Shown piece by piece: positions 17,230 to 26,700 of a DNA stretch of 64,000 bases. Every line of letters begins with the position of its first letter. Within the stretch, counting starts at the first letter, position 1. The DNA comes from Sphingobacterium sp. CZ-2 (GTDB taxonomy: Bacteria; Bacteroidota; Bacteroidia; Sphingobacteriales; Sphingobacteriaceae). Below the pieces are notes generated by a model. The model did not search any database and was not told the origin of the DNA. It saw only the letters and a program-made list of their open reading frames with translations. The position numbers and the translations under genes were made by a program. The DNA lies in the NCBI RefSeq assembly GCF_004526235.1, contig NZ_CP038159.1, forward strand, positions 558,001 to 622,000. Reading direction: 5' to 3'.

Positions 17230-20200
17230 ATGGGTAATAAAATACGGATTCTACTTTTGATTTTAACGGTTTCCTTCTTGGTAACCGCAATTACCATCAA
17301 CAATATCGTCACCAAAGATGATATGTTGGAATTGGACACTCGAACGGTGGCCAACAACATTCACGATTATGAAGATATGGTGGATGATATTTTCAACGAT
17401 GAAAATATCATGAAAGCCTTCTCCAATGTAGAACTCTATCCAAGCCAGGTATTGGAATTCACGGAAAAGCAGTCAGAAAAAAACCGCTTGTATTTTTACA
17501 TCTACAAGGATAATAAACCAGTTTTTTGGAGCAATAACCATTACGTCCCAGTTACAGACAAAGGGCTTCAGACGGATGTGTCTTTTCACAAGGCCGATAA
17601 TCGGGCATATGTGGTTAAGCGGAAGAAACTAAACGAACGTATGACCGTGCTGAGTTTAATTCCGGTGAACACCAATTTTCCCTTCAACAACGAATACCTC
17701 ATCAATATATTTTCCACTAAATTGATCAGCACGAACAATTTGGAAGTGGCAGAATATAATGACAAAGAAACGGTCAAGAACATCTACAGTAAGAATGGAT
17801 CCTATTTATTTTCCGTAAAACTGAAGGAAGGTAAACAGGACAACCTCTACATGACCATACAGTTCATCTGTTGGGTATTTGCTTCTATCTGTTTTATCAT
17901 TCTTGTAAACAATATATGTCTGATGTTGGCGAAAAATGGTAGACCCTGGTTTTCCATCTTATTCTTTGCCATCACGCTAGCCTTAACAAGGGTGGTCGAT
18001 CTGAACACGAACTGGTTGAGTGCGCAATCTTCCATGGGGCTTTTTGACCCAAAATATTATGCCTATAGTCCGATATTGCCGAACTTATGGGCATTCTTTA
18101 TGACGACCATCAGTGTGGTCTGGTTGGTATTCTACATCCGTTCCATCCAACCTTACCTCAAGATCCCTTTACGGAAATTATCGCCCTACTTGATCAATAC
18201 CTTGGCATTGCTGGGTATCCTGAGCATTTATATCATCAGTAATCTGTTGTTCTTTCACCTTTCAACGTTGATTACCAATAGTTCGGCCGTAACTTTAGAC
18301 CTGACGAATCTATTATCCTTTAGTCAGTATAGCTGGTTGAATATCCTGATCATGTGTATCAACATGGTCATCCTTTTATATTTTATTGATTCTATTGTTG
18401 GGATTATAAAATCCATACTGCCCAATACAACCTCCTTTCTGAACATACAATTGATCGCCTTGGTATCAGCCATTATCATCAATGCGTTGATTATTGGGGA
18501 GAACACCTTTTTCAACATCTTTTTGGCAGGTGTGATTATGTTACGGGCCTATAGTAAGGTTCGCGTAAGCCTCACCATGTCTACCTTTATCCTTACCTTG
18601 GTATTCTTGGCCTTCATGACGACTTCGGTCTATATGCGGAGCTTACATGATAAGATGGAGCGGGAGATGAGAATCACGCTGAACCAATTAGAAGCCGAGG
18701 ATGACCTGAACGCCACCGCATTGTTTGTGGATATGGAGCAAAGGATAATTCAGGATAATCAACTGAGAAAGTCCTTGACCTATATGCTCCAACAGCAGGA
18801 TAGGGAAATCCTGAATACAACTAGCATTAATAATTACCTTAAGGCAAATTATTTCAGTGGCTACCTTTCCAAGTTTGAATTCAATTCCTTCTTCTACCTG
18901 AATAATGTGCCATTGGAGAATTATCCGAACGATAAGATTGAGGAATATCGGGAAAAGGTAATCAACAAATCGACCAAGGTTCCCCAAACCGAGCATTTTT
19001 ATCGTTTACGGAGTGAACTGGGGACACATGAATATTTTCTTCAGTTTGATATCCCATTGGAAGGAAGGGAAGATGAAACGGTTCAGGTCTTTTTGAACTT
19101 CAAGAATAGAGCATTCGGAACTGCCCTACCCTATCCTGAGATCCTTGTTGACAGCAAGATCGAATTCATTCGAAATTACCATATCAATTCCTCCTCCTTT
19201 GCGCTTTACCGGGATGGTAATCTTTTGACCCAGAATGGTTCTTTTACCTATCCGAATAAAGACACAAACTTTGGCGGAGAAATCCAACAATACGAGAATA
19301 TCGAGGATTTCAATGGCTATTTCCATGTGGTCTATAAACCCGACCAGCATTCTACTTTGGTAGTCAGTTCACCATTGATGACCTTCTGGCAATCGGTGGC
19401 TATTTTTTCTTTCCTTTTTCTGTCCTTGTACATCTTTTTCCTTTTGTTCAATACGGTTCGGTATATTACTTCCACGATTGCCCAAAAATCGTTCAACTTT
19501 TTAAGTATAAAGTACCATTTCAAATTGATCATCAACAGGATACAGTACAGTACCAGGATTCAAACGATGATTGTTGGTGTGGTGATTTTTGCCGTTGTCA
19601 TCTCGGGATTTATTTCCTTTATCAGTATCAATAGGCAATTTGAAAAATCGAAGATCCAACAGCGGCAGGCCTATATCTTAGATGTGGTCAAGAAAATCGA
19701 AAACAGATTGGAAACAACCTGGGAAGATTCGGAGGCCCAAATCCGAGAGATTGTAAGACAACTATCGGAGACCACGGTTACCGATTTCAACCTATATGAC
19801 AAGAACGGGAAGTTACAATTTACGACCCAATCACGGATCTACGACACCAACCTACTTTCCAACTTCATGAATCCATTGGCGTTCAATGCACTCAATGTAG
19901 CCAAGAAAACAGATGCCTATATTCCTGAACGGATAGTACGGTTCAACTACAACGCCAGTTATGCTACCATCAGGAACAACGACTTTAACACGTTAGTGTT
20001 TTTGAGCATTCCATATTTCACCTCTCAGGAGGAAGAAAATAGGAGTCAGAACCTGTTATTGAATACCTTATTGAATATCTATACCATCATTGTATTGGGG
20101 ATGGGTTTTGTGACGGTATTGGTTGCCAATTCCATTACCAAACCATTGAGTTTAATCGGACGAAAATTGTCGGAGACTATTTTCAGTAACAAGCCCAATG

Positions 20201-21000
20201 AACCACTATATTGGGAGCGGGACGATGAAATTGGTGCATTGGTGAAGGAATATAACTTCATGATCGTGAAGTTAGAGGAGAATGCGAAACAACTGAAGAA
20301 CACAGAGCGGGAATATGCCTGGAGAGAAATGGCCAGACAGATTGCACATGAGATCAAGAATCCGTTGACACCGATGAAATTAGGAATTCAGATGCTTTCG
20401 AGGAGCTATAGTGAAAATGACCCTCGATTTGAAGAAAGGTTCCATAAGTTTTCCAATTCCTTTATTGAGCAGATCAATAGTTTATCGCGGATTGCGACAG
20501 AGTTTTCGAATTTCGCGAAACTTCCGGATACGGAATTAGCTAAGATCAATATCATTGAGAAGATCAATAAGTCTGCGAATGTTTTCCATAATAGCCATAA
20601 TACGTACATTAAGGTAATCAATAATACGGAAGATGAGCATATCTGGGTATATGGGGATAGGGATCAATTATTGAGGACCTTTAATAATTTAATTAAAAAC
20701 TCCATTGAGGCATCTATTACGAGGAAGAAACATTTGATCAGTATTATTCTGGAATATCCTGATCAGGAACATGTGAAGATTACGGTAAAGGATAATGGAA
20801 TGGGTATTCCGGCGGAGGTATTACCAAAGATTTTCCAACCTAATTTTACAACGAAAAGTTCCGGAACGGGATTGGGATTGGCATTTGTGAAGAAAACGGT
20901 GGAGTCTATGAAAGGGGATATTACGTTTAAGACTTTTGAAGGGATAGGAACTACTTTTACGATTGTCCTGCCTTTGTTCAAGGACTCGGATATGGAGTAA
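17230..21000 (+). CDS. Large multi-pass sensor histidine kinase (NtrY-like)
   Basis: The 1256-residue protein begins with one transmembrane helix and an extracytoplasmic region (about 25-200). Then come about eight helices (about 205-480), a second extracytoplasmic region (480-725), a helix near 730, a helix at 780-800 with a Cache-like region (800-945), and a helix plus HAMP (945-1020). The kinase core follows: H-box AHEIKNPLTPMK with phospho-acceptor H1040, N-box FNNLIKN (N1153, N1157), G1 VKDNGMGIP (D1188) and G2 SSGTGLGL. No receiver domain and no response-regulator gene nearby, so it is an orphan. TATATTTA at 17204 is a one-mismatch -7 box. The signal is unknown. Confidence 0.9.
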   Translation: MGNKIRILLLILTVSFLVTAITINNIVTKDDMLELDTRTVANNIHDYEDMVDDIFNDENIMKAFSNVELYPSQVLEFTEKQSEKNRLYFYIYKDNKPVFWSNNHYVPVTDKGLQTDVSFHKADNRAYVVKRKKLNERMTVLSLIPVNTNFPFNNEYLINIFSTKLISTNNLEVAEYNDKETVKNIYSKNGSYLFSVKLKEGKQDNLYMTIQFICWVFASICFIILVNNICLMLAKNGRPWFSILFFAITLALTRVVDLNTNWLSAQSSMGLFDPKYYAYSPILPNLWAFFMTTISVVWLVFYIRSIQPYLKIPLRKLSPYLINTLALLGILSIYIISNLLFFHLSTLITNSSAVTLDLTNLLSFSQYSWLNILIMCINMVILLYFIDSIVGIIKSILPNTTSFLNIQLIALVSAIIINALIIGENTFFNIFLAGVIMLRAYSKVRVSLTMSTFILTLVFLAFMTTSVYMRSLHDKMEREMRITLNQLEAEDDLNATALFVDMEQRIIQDNQLRKSLTYMLQQQDREILNTTSINNYLKANYFSGYLSKFEFNSFFYLNNVPLENYPNDKIEEYREKVINKSTKVPQTEHFYRLRSELGTHEYFLQFDIPLEGREDETVQVFLNFKNRAFGTALPYPEILVDSKIEFIRNYHINSSSFALYRDGNLLTQNGSFTYPNKDTNFGGEIQQYENIEDFNGYFHVVYKPDQHSTLVVSSPLMTFWQSVAIFSFLFLSLYIFFLLFNTVRYITSTIAQKSFNFLSIKYHFKLIINRIQYSTRIQTMIVGVVIFAVVISGFISFISINRQFEKSKIQQRQAYILDVVKKIENRLETTWEDSEAQIREIVRQLSETTVTDFNLYDKNGKLQFTTQSRIYDTNLLSNFMNPLAFNALNVAKKTDAYIPERIVRFNYNASYATIRNNDFNTLVFLSIPYFTSQEEENRSQNLLLNTLLNIYTIIVLGMGFVTVLVANSITKPLSLIGRKLSETIFSNKPNEPLYWERDDEIGALVKEYNFMIVKLEENAKQLKNTEREYAWREMARQIAHEIKNPLTPMKLGIQMLSRSYSENDPRFEERFHKFSNSFIEQINSLSRIATEFSNFAKLPDTELAKINIIEKINKSANVFHNSHNTYIKVINNTEDEHIWVYGDRDQLLRTFNNLIKNSIEASITRKKHLISIILEYPDQEHVKITVKDNGMGIPAEVLPKIFQPNFTTKSSGTGLGLAFVKKTVESMKGDITFKTFEGIGTTFTIVLPLFKDSDME

Positions 21001-21035
21001 AATTCGGGATAGCGCGGAGGAATTGTGAAAGTTTA

Positions 21036-21127
21036 CGTCATTGCGAGGAGGCACGACGAAGCAATCTTTTCACTAATCGAAAGATTGCTTCGTTCCTCGC
21101 AATGACGGGCCGTTCCTCGCAATGACG
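21036..21127. repeat. Composite palindromic repeat, copy C (long arm left, short arm right)
   Basis: A 34-base arm (21036-21069) and a 28-base arm in reverse (21080-21107) with a 10-base spacer, then an extra partial arm (21108-21127). It lies between the convergent histidine kinase and susD genes. Compared with copies A and B the long and short arms are swapped, meaning the element is inverted. Confidence 0.9.
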
Positions 21128-21136
21128 GGAAATCAA

Positions 21137-22513
21137 TTAATTATATCCTTCGTTCTGCCCCAGCTCAGGGTTTACCGATCGCTCTCCATATGGAACTGGA
21201 TAAACCAATTTTGGTGAATTATAAGGCAAAGTCCCTATATTCCTTTTTGTTCTTTTCAGGTCATGCAATCTATACCCTTCAAAAGCCAGTTCAAAAGTTC
21301 TTTCCTGCAGCACATCCTCCAAGGTAACCGCGGCCAAATCATCTAATCCTGCGCGTTTCCGTAGCAGATTAATATCATCCAGCGGAGCTGCCCCAACACT
21401 ACTATTCAACCTTACGTTACATTCCGCACGGGTTAGATACAGTTCCGTCAACCTCACGATAGGGATATTATCAAAATACCCATACCATTTCTTCGTAAAC
21501 CACCCTGATTTCGCGCCATTTCCATCATAGATCATTTCGGTCCTTCTCTTATCCGCAGGATCGTAGGTCTCATAAAAGGCGTCCTGGATATTCAAATCCC
21601 CACGTCCAACCAAACCGCCGGTATTATTCACATAAGAGGCGAAAAAAGTAGTAAGTCCATCATTGGAGGTTCCAGCATTACTCTGTTCATTCTGACGAAT
21701 TTCAAATACCCCTTCCGAAGAATTCTTCACTCGGAATGGGGCTTCGAGATTATCTGTTAATGTATAATCCCCACTACTGATAACATCATTCGCTTGGGTC
21801 AATGCTTTTCCATAATCCTGTTGTTGTAGATATAATCTCGCCAACATGCCTTTTGCTGCATAAAGATCAGCTGGAGAATCGCCTAACATGCCTATAGCAG
21901 CGGTCAGATCATTTTCAGCCTGTTTATAGACATCGGCCACTGAACTTCTGGTTGCTCCATATTGTAGATCAGGAAAGTTTTTGACGGATTTTAGAAATAT
22001 AGGCACGGAAGGGGTACTATTGGCACCACCAGCTTCATAAGGCAATCCATATAACCTGACCAATTCAAAATACATGATTCCACGTACAAATAGGGCCTTA
22101 CCATTGATAATGGATTTTTGAGTAGGGTCGCTAACCACTCCCAAAGCTTCAATGACGGTATTACAGGCATTGATGGCGCGATAAGCATCGGTCCATGTAC
22201 GGGCTACATCCGCATTGGTCGAAATGATGTTCTGTGAAGCAATCTGCCTGAAGGTTCCAAAAGAGCCTGTCCATTGCACATAGCCTGGGCTGGCATAGAT
22301 TTCAGGTACCATCACTAAATTTGTTCCGTATAAAGAGCCCCTAGCAATAATGGTGTAAGCACCAACCACGGCATTATTTACGTCATTGGCAGTTTCTAAT
22401 GCTTCATCTGTAGGGATTTCACTATGTGGGGCCAAATCCAACTTCTTCCCACATGATGATAAAGTCAATGCAAGGGCAAGAAAGGAATATGATAATATGT
22501 GTTTCGTTTTCAT
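21137..22513 (-). CDS. SusD/RagB-family nutrient-binding lipoprotein
   Basis: The 458-residue outer-membrane lipoprotein starts with a signal ending in the lipobox LSSC and then GKKLDLAPHSEIPTDEAL, typical of SusD homologues. Helical repeats (AYRAINACNTVIEAL, AKGMLARLYLQQQDYGKAL) fit its TPR-like fold, and the C-terminal LLRKRAGLDDL...ERTFELAFEGYRLHDLKR is the standard SusD end. It caps the SusC barrel and captures oligosaccharide or peptide-like ligands. It is 18 bases downstream of susC. No glycoside hydrolase or sulfatase accompanies it, so the ligand is unknown. Confidence 0.95.
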   Translation of the reverse strand: MKTKHILSYSFLALALTLSSCGKKLDLAPHSEIPTDEALETANDVNNAVVGAYTIIARGSLYGTNLVMVPEIYASPGYVQWTGSFGTFRQIASQNIISTNADVARTWTDAYRAINACNTVIEALGVVSDPTQKSIINGKALFVRGIMYFELVRLYGLPYEAGGANSTPSVPIFLKSVKNFPDLQYGATRSSVADVYKQAENDLTAAIGMLGDSPADLYAAKGMLARLYLQQQDYGKALTQANDVISSGDYTLTDNLEAPFRVKNSSEGVFEIRQNEQSNAGTSNDGLTTFFASYVNNTGGLVGRGDLNIQDAFYETYDPADKRRTEMIYDGNGAKSGWFTKKWYGYFDNIPIVRLTELYLTRAECNVRLNSSVGAAPLDDINLLRKRAGLDDLAAVTLEDVLQERTFELAFEGYRLHDLKRTKRNIGTLPYNSPKLVYPVPYGERSVNPELGQNEGYN

Positions 22514-22531
22514 AATAATAACTGTTAAGGG

Positions 22532-25500
22532 TTAGAAGCCGACATTAATACCAAAAGTGATGGTCTTAGGCTGCGGAGGGGTATAGAAATCAGTTCCCAA
22601 TTGATAATTACCAGCGAAGGTGGTATTGATCTCTGGATCATAACCATCGTATTTGGTAAAGGTCAATAAGTTGGTTGCCGAAACATATAGTCTTGTTCTT
22701 TGCATTCCGTACCTGGTCGAGAAGTCTTTTGGAAGATTATAGCTTAACACCACATTTTTCATGCGGAAATAAGAGCCGTCCTGGATATATCTGGAAGAAG
22801 GATTTGTTCCGTTTTCTTCGTAGAACCTTGGTTGAGGAATATCGGTATCGGTATTTGTAGGCGTCCAATAATTCATCTGACTGCTGTATTGGTTATCAAA
22901 GAAATCACCATTGGTAGCTTGGAATCCACCGGCAGCATTGTAGACCTTATTACCGGAAACAAATTGCGTTTGGATATCCAACTCTAGGCCTTTATAGGCA
23001 AATTTATTCCCAAGACCACCATAGAATTTAGCGTGCGGATTACCCAAATGCTGATTTTCAGCTTCGGAGAAATCATTGGTCGTTTCGGTACGGCTGGCAT
23101 CCTTATAGTATAAAGCATCTCCATTGGCTGGATCGACACCGGCATAAGCCACCCCATAGAACACACCAAATGGTTGACCTTCTTCCACACGGCCTAAATA
23201 ACGCCCTCCTGGATAAATCGGCTGGCCATCGTTCAACTTCAATACTTTGTTTTTATTGAAGGAAATATTAAAGGAAGTAGACCATTGGAAATCACCTACT
23301 AAGTTTTTACTGTTTAAAGTAATCTCATAACCCTTGTTTTCCATATCGCCAATGTTGCGGAAAACACTGCTGTAACCATTAACAGATTCAATTGGCACAT
23401 TTAAAAGTAGGTCTGTAGTTTTTTTATGGTAGTATTCCAAGGTTCCGGAGATCCTATCCTGGAAAAGGCCAAAATCAAATCCAAAATTGCTTGCAGCGGT
23501 TGTTTCCCAGGTCAGATCTTCATCACCGATCTGAAAAGGGATAGTTCCTGGAATACCGGCATAGTTTGCACCTCCATAAAGTGATCTCCAACGATAATTC
23601 CCAATTTCTGCATTTCCGGTCTTACCATAACTTGCTCTCAATTTCAAGAAGTTTAAGGTTCCATTATCTTTCAGGAAATCTTCTTCCGAAATGGTCCATC
23701 CCAAACCGACTGCCGGGAAGACACCGTATTGTTCATTTGCCCCAAACCGTGAAGATCCATCCATCCGAACGGAAGCATCGATCATGTAGCGATCCATGAG
23801 TTTATAATTCGCTCTTGCCAAATAGGACAGAAAGGAAAAATCTGAAGCGGACGCACTAGCATTCGATTTAATGGCCGCACTGACAACCTTCTTGAATTTA
23901 TCGGATGGCATGCCATTACCCTCGGCTGAGGTATATCTAAACTGTCCCTGTTGGTAAGACATACCTCCCATTAAGGAGAAGTTATGTATATCGTTGAATG
24001 TCTTGGAATAGGTCAGGGTATTGTTCGTGTTGAAATTGATGGATCTAGCCTGGTAGCTGTAGGCATATCCCCCTACATCTCCCCCATCTTGGGTTCTGGT
24101 CCCTAAAAACAATTCTTCTTCCAGGTTCTGGAAATCCATACCGTATTCACTGCGGAATACCAAATCAGGTGTAATCCTTGCACTGGCATAAGCCGTTCCG
24201 AAAGTACGGTAGGTATTGGACAAGTTATTTCCATTTTCCAGGTTGATCAAGTTATTGTAATACACCGTATAACGATTCAATTGACCATCGGCATCACGGA
24301 TCGGTTGGATTGGTGGCAGGGCATTTAATTGTAATGGATTGGCAAAAGCATTATCACTGTTGACCCGGTAGTTATCAATTTTATTGATATTGATGGAACC
24401 ACCGATTTCCAGCCAATTATTTGCACTGTGGTCTAGGCCTATCCTACCAGACGTTCTAAAAAATCTATTGCCCACCACAATACCTTTATTATCATTGTAG
24501 CTTCCTGAGGCTATGAAACGGGTTTTACTATCCCCACCAGAAACTGTGGCTGAGATTTGTTGGATGTTTCCGCGTTGAAGACCTTCATTCACCCAATTGG
24601 AGTTGAAGTTCTCATCCCAATCCGTAGTTCCGGTCCAATCTTCCCAGAACTCGCTCATATTTGCATAACCATCCACCGGATCAATATATCCCGCATTGGT
24701 TACTGCTTCAGTCAATAATTGGCGGTATTGATCGGCATTTAGGAAGTCACCCTTTTTGGTCGGGTCGCTGTAGCCGGCAAAATAACCAAGGTCTATATTC
24801 GTGCGACCTGCTTTCCCTTTTTTGGTTGTGATCAACACGACACCATTGGATGCTCTAGCGCCATAGATAGCGGCAGAAGCGGCATCTTTTAACACCTCCA
24901 TGGATTCGATATCATCTGGGCTGATAGCAGCCAAGGGATTGTCTGGCTCATCATAGGTTCCCATATCGGTCGTAATGATCGGCACCCCATCAATAACGAA
25001 TAAGGGTTGGTTTCCTGCCGAAATTGAAGAGGTACCACGGACCCTGATCTGTAAGGCCTGGCCTAATTTACCACTACTGCTATTGATGAATACACCCGAG
25101 GCACGGCCTTGAAGCGCACTTTCAACCGTTTGAAGTGGTACACTTTCCAAGTCGGACATTTTCACGGAGGCGACAGATCCGGTCATGTCCTTTTTTACTT
25201 GTGTACCGTATCCTACAACAACAACTTCTTCCAAATCGGCGGCAGAAGGTGTGAGCGAAATGTTGATATTGGATTGTCCGGTTAATTTAACTAGCTGAGA
25301 AGCATATCCTAAATAGGAAAAATGCAATGCGGTAGCAGCTTGGTTGATTTCGATTTGGTATTCCCCATTTCCATCTGTCTGCGCAGCATAGTTGGTTCCT
25401 ACCCCTTTGATGGTTACTCCTGCAATGGGCTTATTGCTCACGGCATCTGTAACTTTTCCCGAGATGCTCCGATTCTGTGCAAATACCTGAATACTCGCCA

Positions 25501-25537
25501 GAAGAGCCATCGTGAAAAACAGTAGCTTTCTTTTCAT
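22532..25537 (-). CDS. SusC/RagA-family TonB-dependent outer-membrane transporter
   Basis: The 1001-residue protein has a signal peptide (cut near VFAQ, 21), a carboxypeptidase-like regulatory domain (about 25-105), then the SusC-type entry to the plug (LEEVVVVGYGTQVKKDMTG). The plug contains GVPIITTDMG and EVLKDAASAAIYGARASNGV (about 115-245), and a barrel follows to the C-terminal Phe. It imports large ligands using the proton gradient via TonB. No N-terminal signalling (STN) domain and no sigma/anti-sigma pair nearby, so regulation is not of the FecR type. Co-transcribed with susD. Confidence 0.96.
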   Translation of the reverse strand: MKRKLLFFTMALLASIQVFAQNRSISGKVTDAVSNKPIAGVTIKGVGTNYAAQTDGNGEYQIEINQAATALHFSYLGYASQLVKLTGQSNINISLTPSAADLEEVVVVGYGTQVKKDMTGSVASVKMSDLESVPLQTVESALQGRASGVFINSSSGKLGQALQIRVRGTSSISAGNQPLFVIDGVPIITTDMGTYDEPDNPLAAISPDDIESMEVLKDAASAAIYGARASNGVVLITTKKGKAGRTNIDLGYFAGYSDPTKKGDFLNADQYRQLLTEAVTNAGYIDPVDGYANMSEFWEDWTGTTDWDENFNSNWVNEGLQRGNIQQISATVSGGDSKTRFIASGSYNDNKGIVVGNRFFRTSGRIGLDHSANNWLEIGGSININKIDNYRVNSDNAFANPLQLNALPPIQPIRDADGQLNRYTVYYNNLINLENGNNLSNTYRTFGTAYASARITPDLVFRSEYGMDFQNLEEELFLGTRTQDGGDVGGYAYSYQARSINFNTNNTLTYSKTFNDIHNFSLMGGMSYQQGQFRYTSAEGNGMPSDKFKKVVSAAIKSNASASASDFSFLSYLARANYKLMDRYMIDASVRMDGSSRFGANEQYGVFPAVGLGWTISEEDFLKDNGTLNFLKLRASYGKTGNAEIGNYRWRSLYGGANYAGIPGTIPFQIGDEDLTWETTAASNFGFDFGLFQDRISGTLEYYHKKTTDLLLNVPIESVNGYSSVFRNIGDMENKGYEITLNSKNLVGDFQWSTSFNISFNKNKVLKLNDGQPIYPGGRYLGRVEEGQPFGVFYGVAYAGVDPANGDALYYKDASRTETTNDFSEAENQHLGNPHAKFYGGLGNKFAYKGLELDIQTQFVSGNKVYNAAGGFQATNGDFFDNQYSSQMNYWTPTNTDTDIPQPRFYEENGTNPSSRYIQDGSYFRMKNVVLSYNLPKDFSTRYGMQRTRLYVSATNLLTFTKYDGYDPEINTTFAGNYQLGTDFYTPPQPKTITFGINVGF

Positions 25538-25568
25538 AATTTGTTTGTTTGTTATTGATTAGTTTGCA

Positions 25569-25592
25569 GCCTAATAATTGGGGTTATTAGGC
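25569..25592. promoter_or_regulatory. 9-bp dyad in the susC leader
   Basis: GCCTAATAA (25569-25577) and its exact complement (25584-25592) flank a 6-base spacer about 30 bases upstream of the susC ATG. It could be an operator or an mRNA stem-loop; which one is unknown. Confidence 0.5.
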
Positions 25593-25703
25593 GACTTGTT
25601 AGGTGTAAGTTAGGAAATTATGAGTTAATTATTATTATAATACAATAAATATTTTCATATTTATTTAATATGGTTGGGGAGTGGGATTTTAGGGGGGGGT
25701 CCG

Positions 25704-25944
25704 CGTCATTGCGAGGAGGCACGACGAAGCAACCACAGCGTCATTGCGAGGAGGCACGACGAAGCAACCTTCCCTCATGTCATTCTGAGTGTACCATGTC
25801 ATGCTGAGCGTAGTCGAAGCATCTGTTCGTATGCAACCGTACAGATCCTTCGACGATGCTCAGGATGACAAAGTCCAAAGATTGCTTCGTTCCTCGCAAT
25901 GACGTAGAGTTCCCCGCAATGACGTAGAGTTCCTCGCAACGACG
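25704..25944. repeat. Nested composite palindromic repeat, copy D
   Basis: Two long-type left arms (25704-25732, 25739-25768), an inner pair of the GTCATGCTGAGC type (25798-25824 and 25843-25869), a 28-base right arm (25877-25904), and two 20-base degenerate copies of the right-arm end (25905-25944). The inner section and junction are nearly identical to copy B. It lies between susC and the SDR gene, both on the minus strand. Confidence 0.88.
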
Positions 25945-25989
25945 CGATTATACACCCGCAATGACACGATGCGGAGAAATCCTTAAAAA

Positions 25990-26700
25990 CTATGGAGTAG
26001 TATTAGCGACCGGCAAGACCTTGCCATTAAAATATTTATTACCGTTCTGCGCAAACTCCGCAACATATCTTCCCATCTCAAAGGCTAATGTACCTGCTTC
26101 AACACCCGGAAACGCAGCCTCAAACATCTCTGTCTGCGACGATCCTAAGGCAAGACAATTAACCTGGATATTCCTATCCTTAAATTCCTCCGCTAAACAC
26201 TCCGTCAAAATCGACAAAGCGCCTTTACTGGAAGAATACGCAGAAAGACCGGGGAATTTGGAAGACCCCTGAAAACCACCCATACTGGAAATATTCACGA
26301 TATGCCCACCATTCGTCATCAGAGGCACGATATGCCTGATCATATTCACATGTCCGATCAGATTGGACTGCAGCATCTGTGCAAAATCCTCCGCAGTAGA
26401 TTCCAAAAATGGCTTATTGATCAATGCTCCGGCATTGTTGATCAGGATATCCACCGTACCGAATTTTGATTGGATAAATGGCACTAAAGAATCCGGATAA
26501 TTATCATATACAATATCAAATTGGGCAGGATACAATTTCCCACCATCATGATTCAACGAGCTTGCAATTTCATGTAATTTTCGAAGTTTATCTGCTGATC
26601 TTGCCAACGCAATAACCTGATGATCCTTATTTGCAGTTAAATCCAGCACAGCTTCAAAACCAATCCCGCTGCTTGCTCCTGTGATAACAATATTTGCCAT
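25990..26700 (-). CDS. Short-chain dehydrogenase/reductase
   Basis: The 236-residue NAD(P)-dependent oxidoreductase has TGASSGIG (7-14), NNAG (88-91), catalytic Ser in NISSMGG (about 138-139) and Tyr/Lys in YSSSK (Y155, K159), a complete classical SDR active site. Arg residues after the nucleotide fold (ALARSADKLRKL) suggest NADPH. The substrate is unknown. The start overlaps the stop of the UPF0104-like gene by one base (TAATG), so the two are coupled. Repeat copy D lies just downstream. Confidence 0.9.
   Translation of the reverse strand: MANIVITGASSGIGFEAVLDLTANKDHQVIALARSADKLRKLHEIASSLNHDGGKLYPAQFDIVYDNYPDSLVPFIQSKFGTVDILINNAGALINKPFLESTAEDFAQMLQSNLIGHVNMIRHIVPLMTNGGHIVNISSMGGFQGSSKFPGLSAYSSSKGALSILTECLAEEFKDRNIQVNCLALGSSQTEMFEAAFPGVEAGTLAFEMGRYVAEFAQNGNKYFNGKVLPVANTTP

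Noticed and set aside
25674..25868. 64-codon frame before the SDR gene
   Set aside because: It lies within repeat copy D; peptide text is the repeat read in frame.
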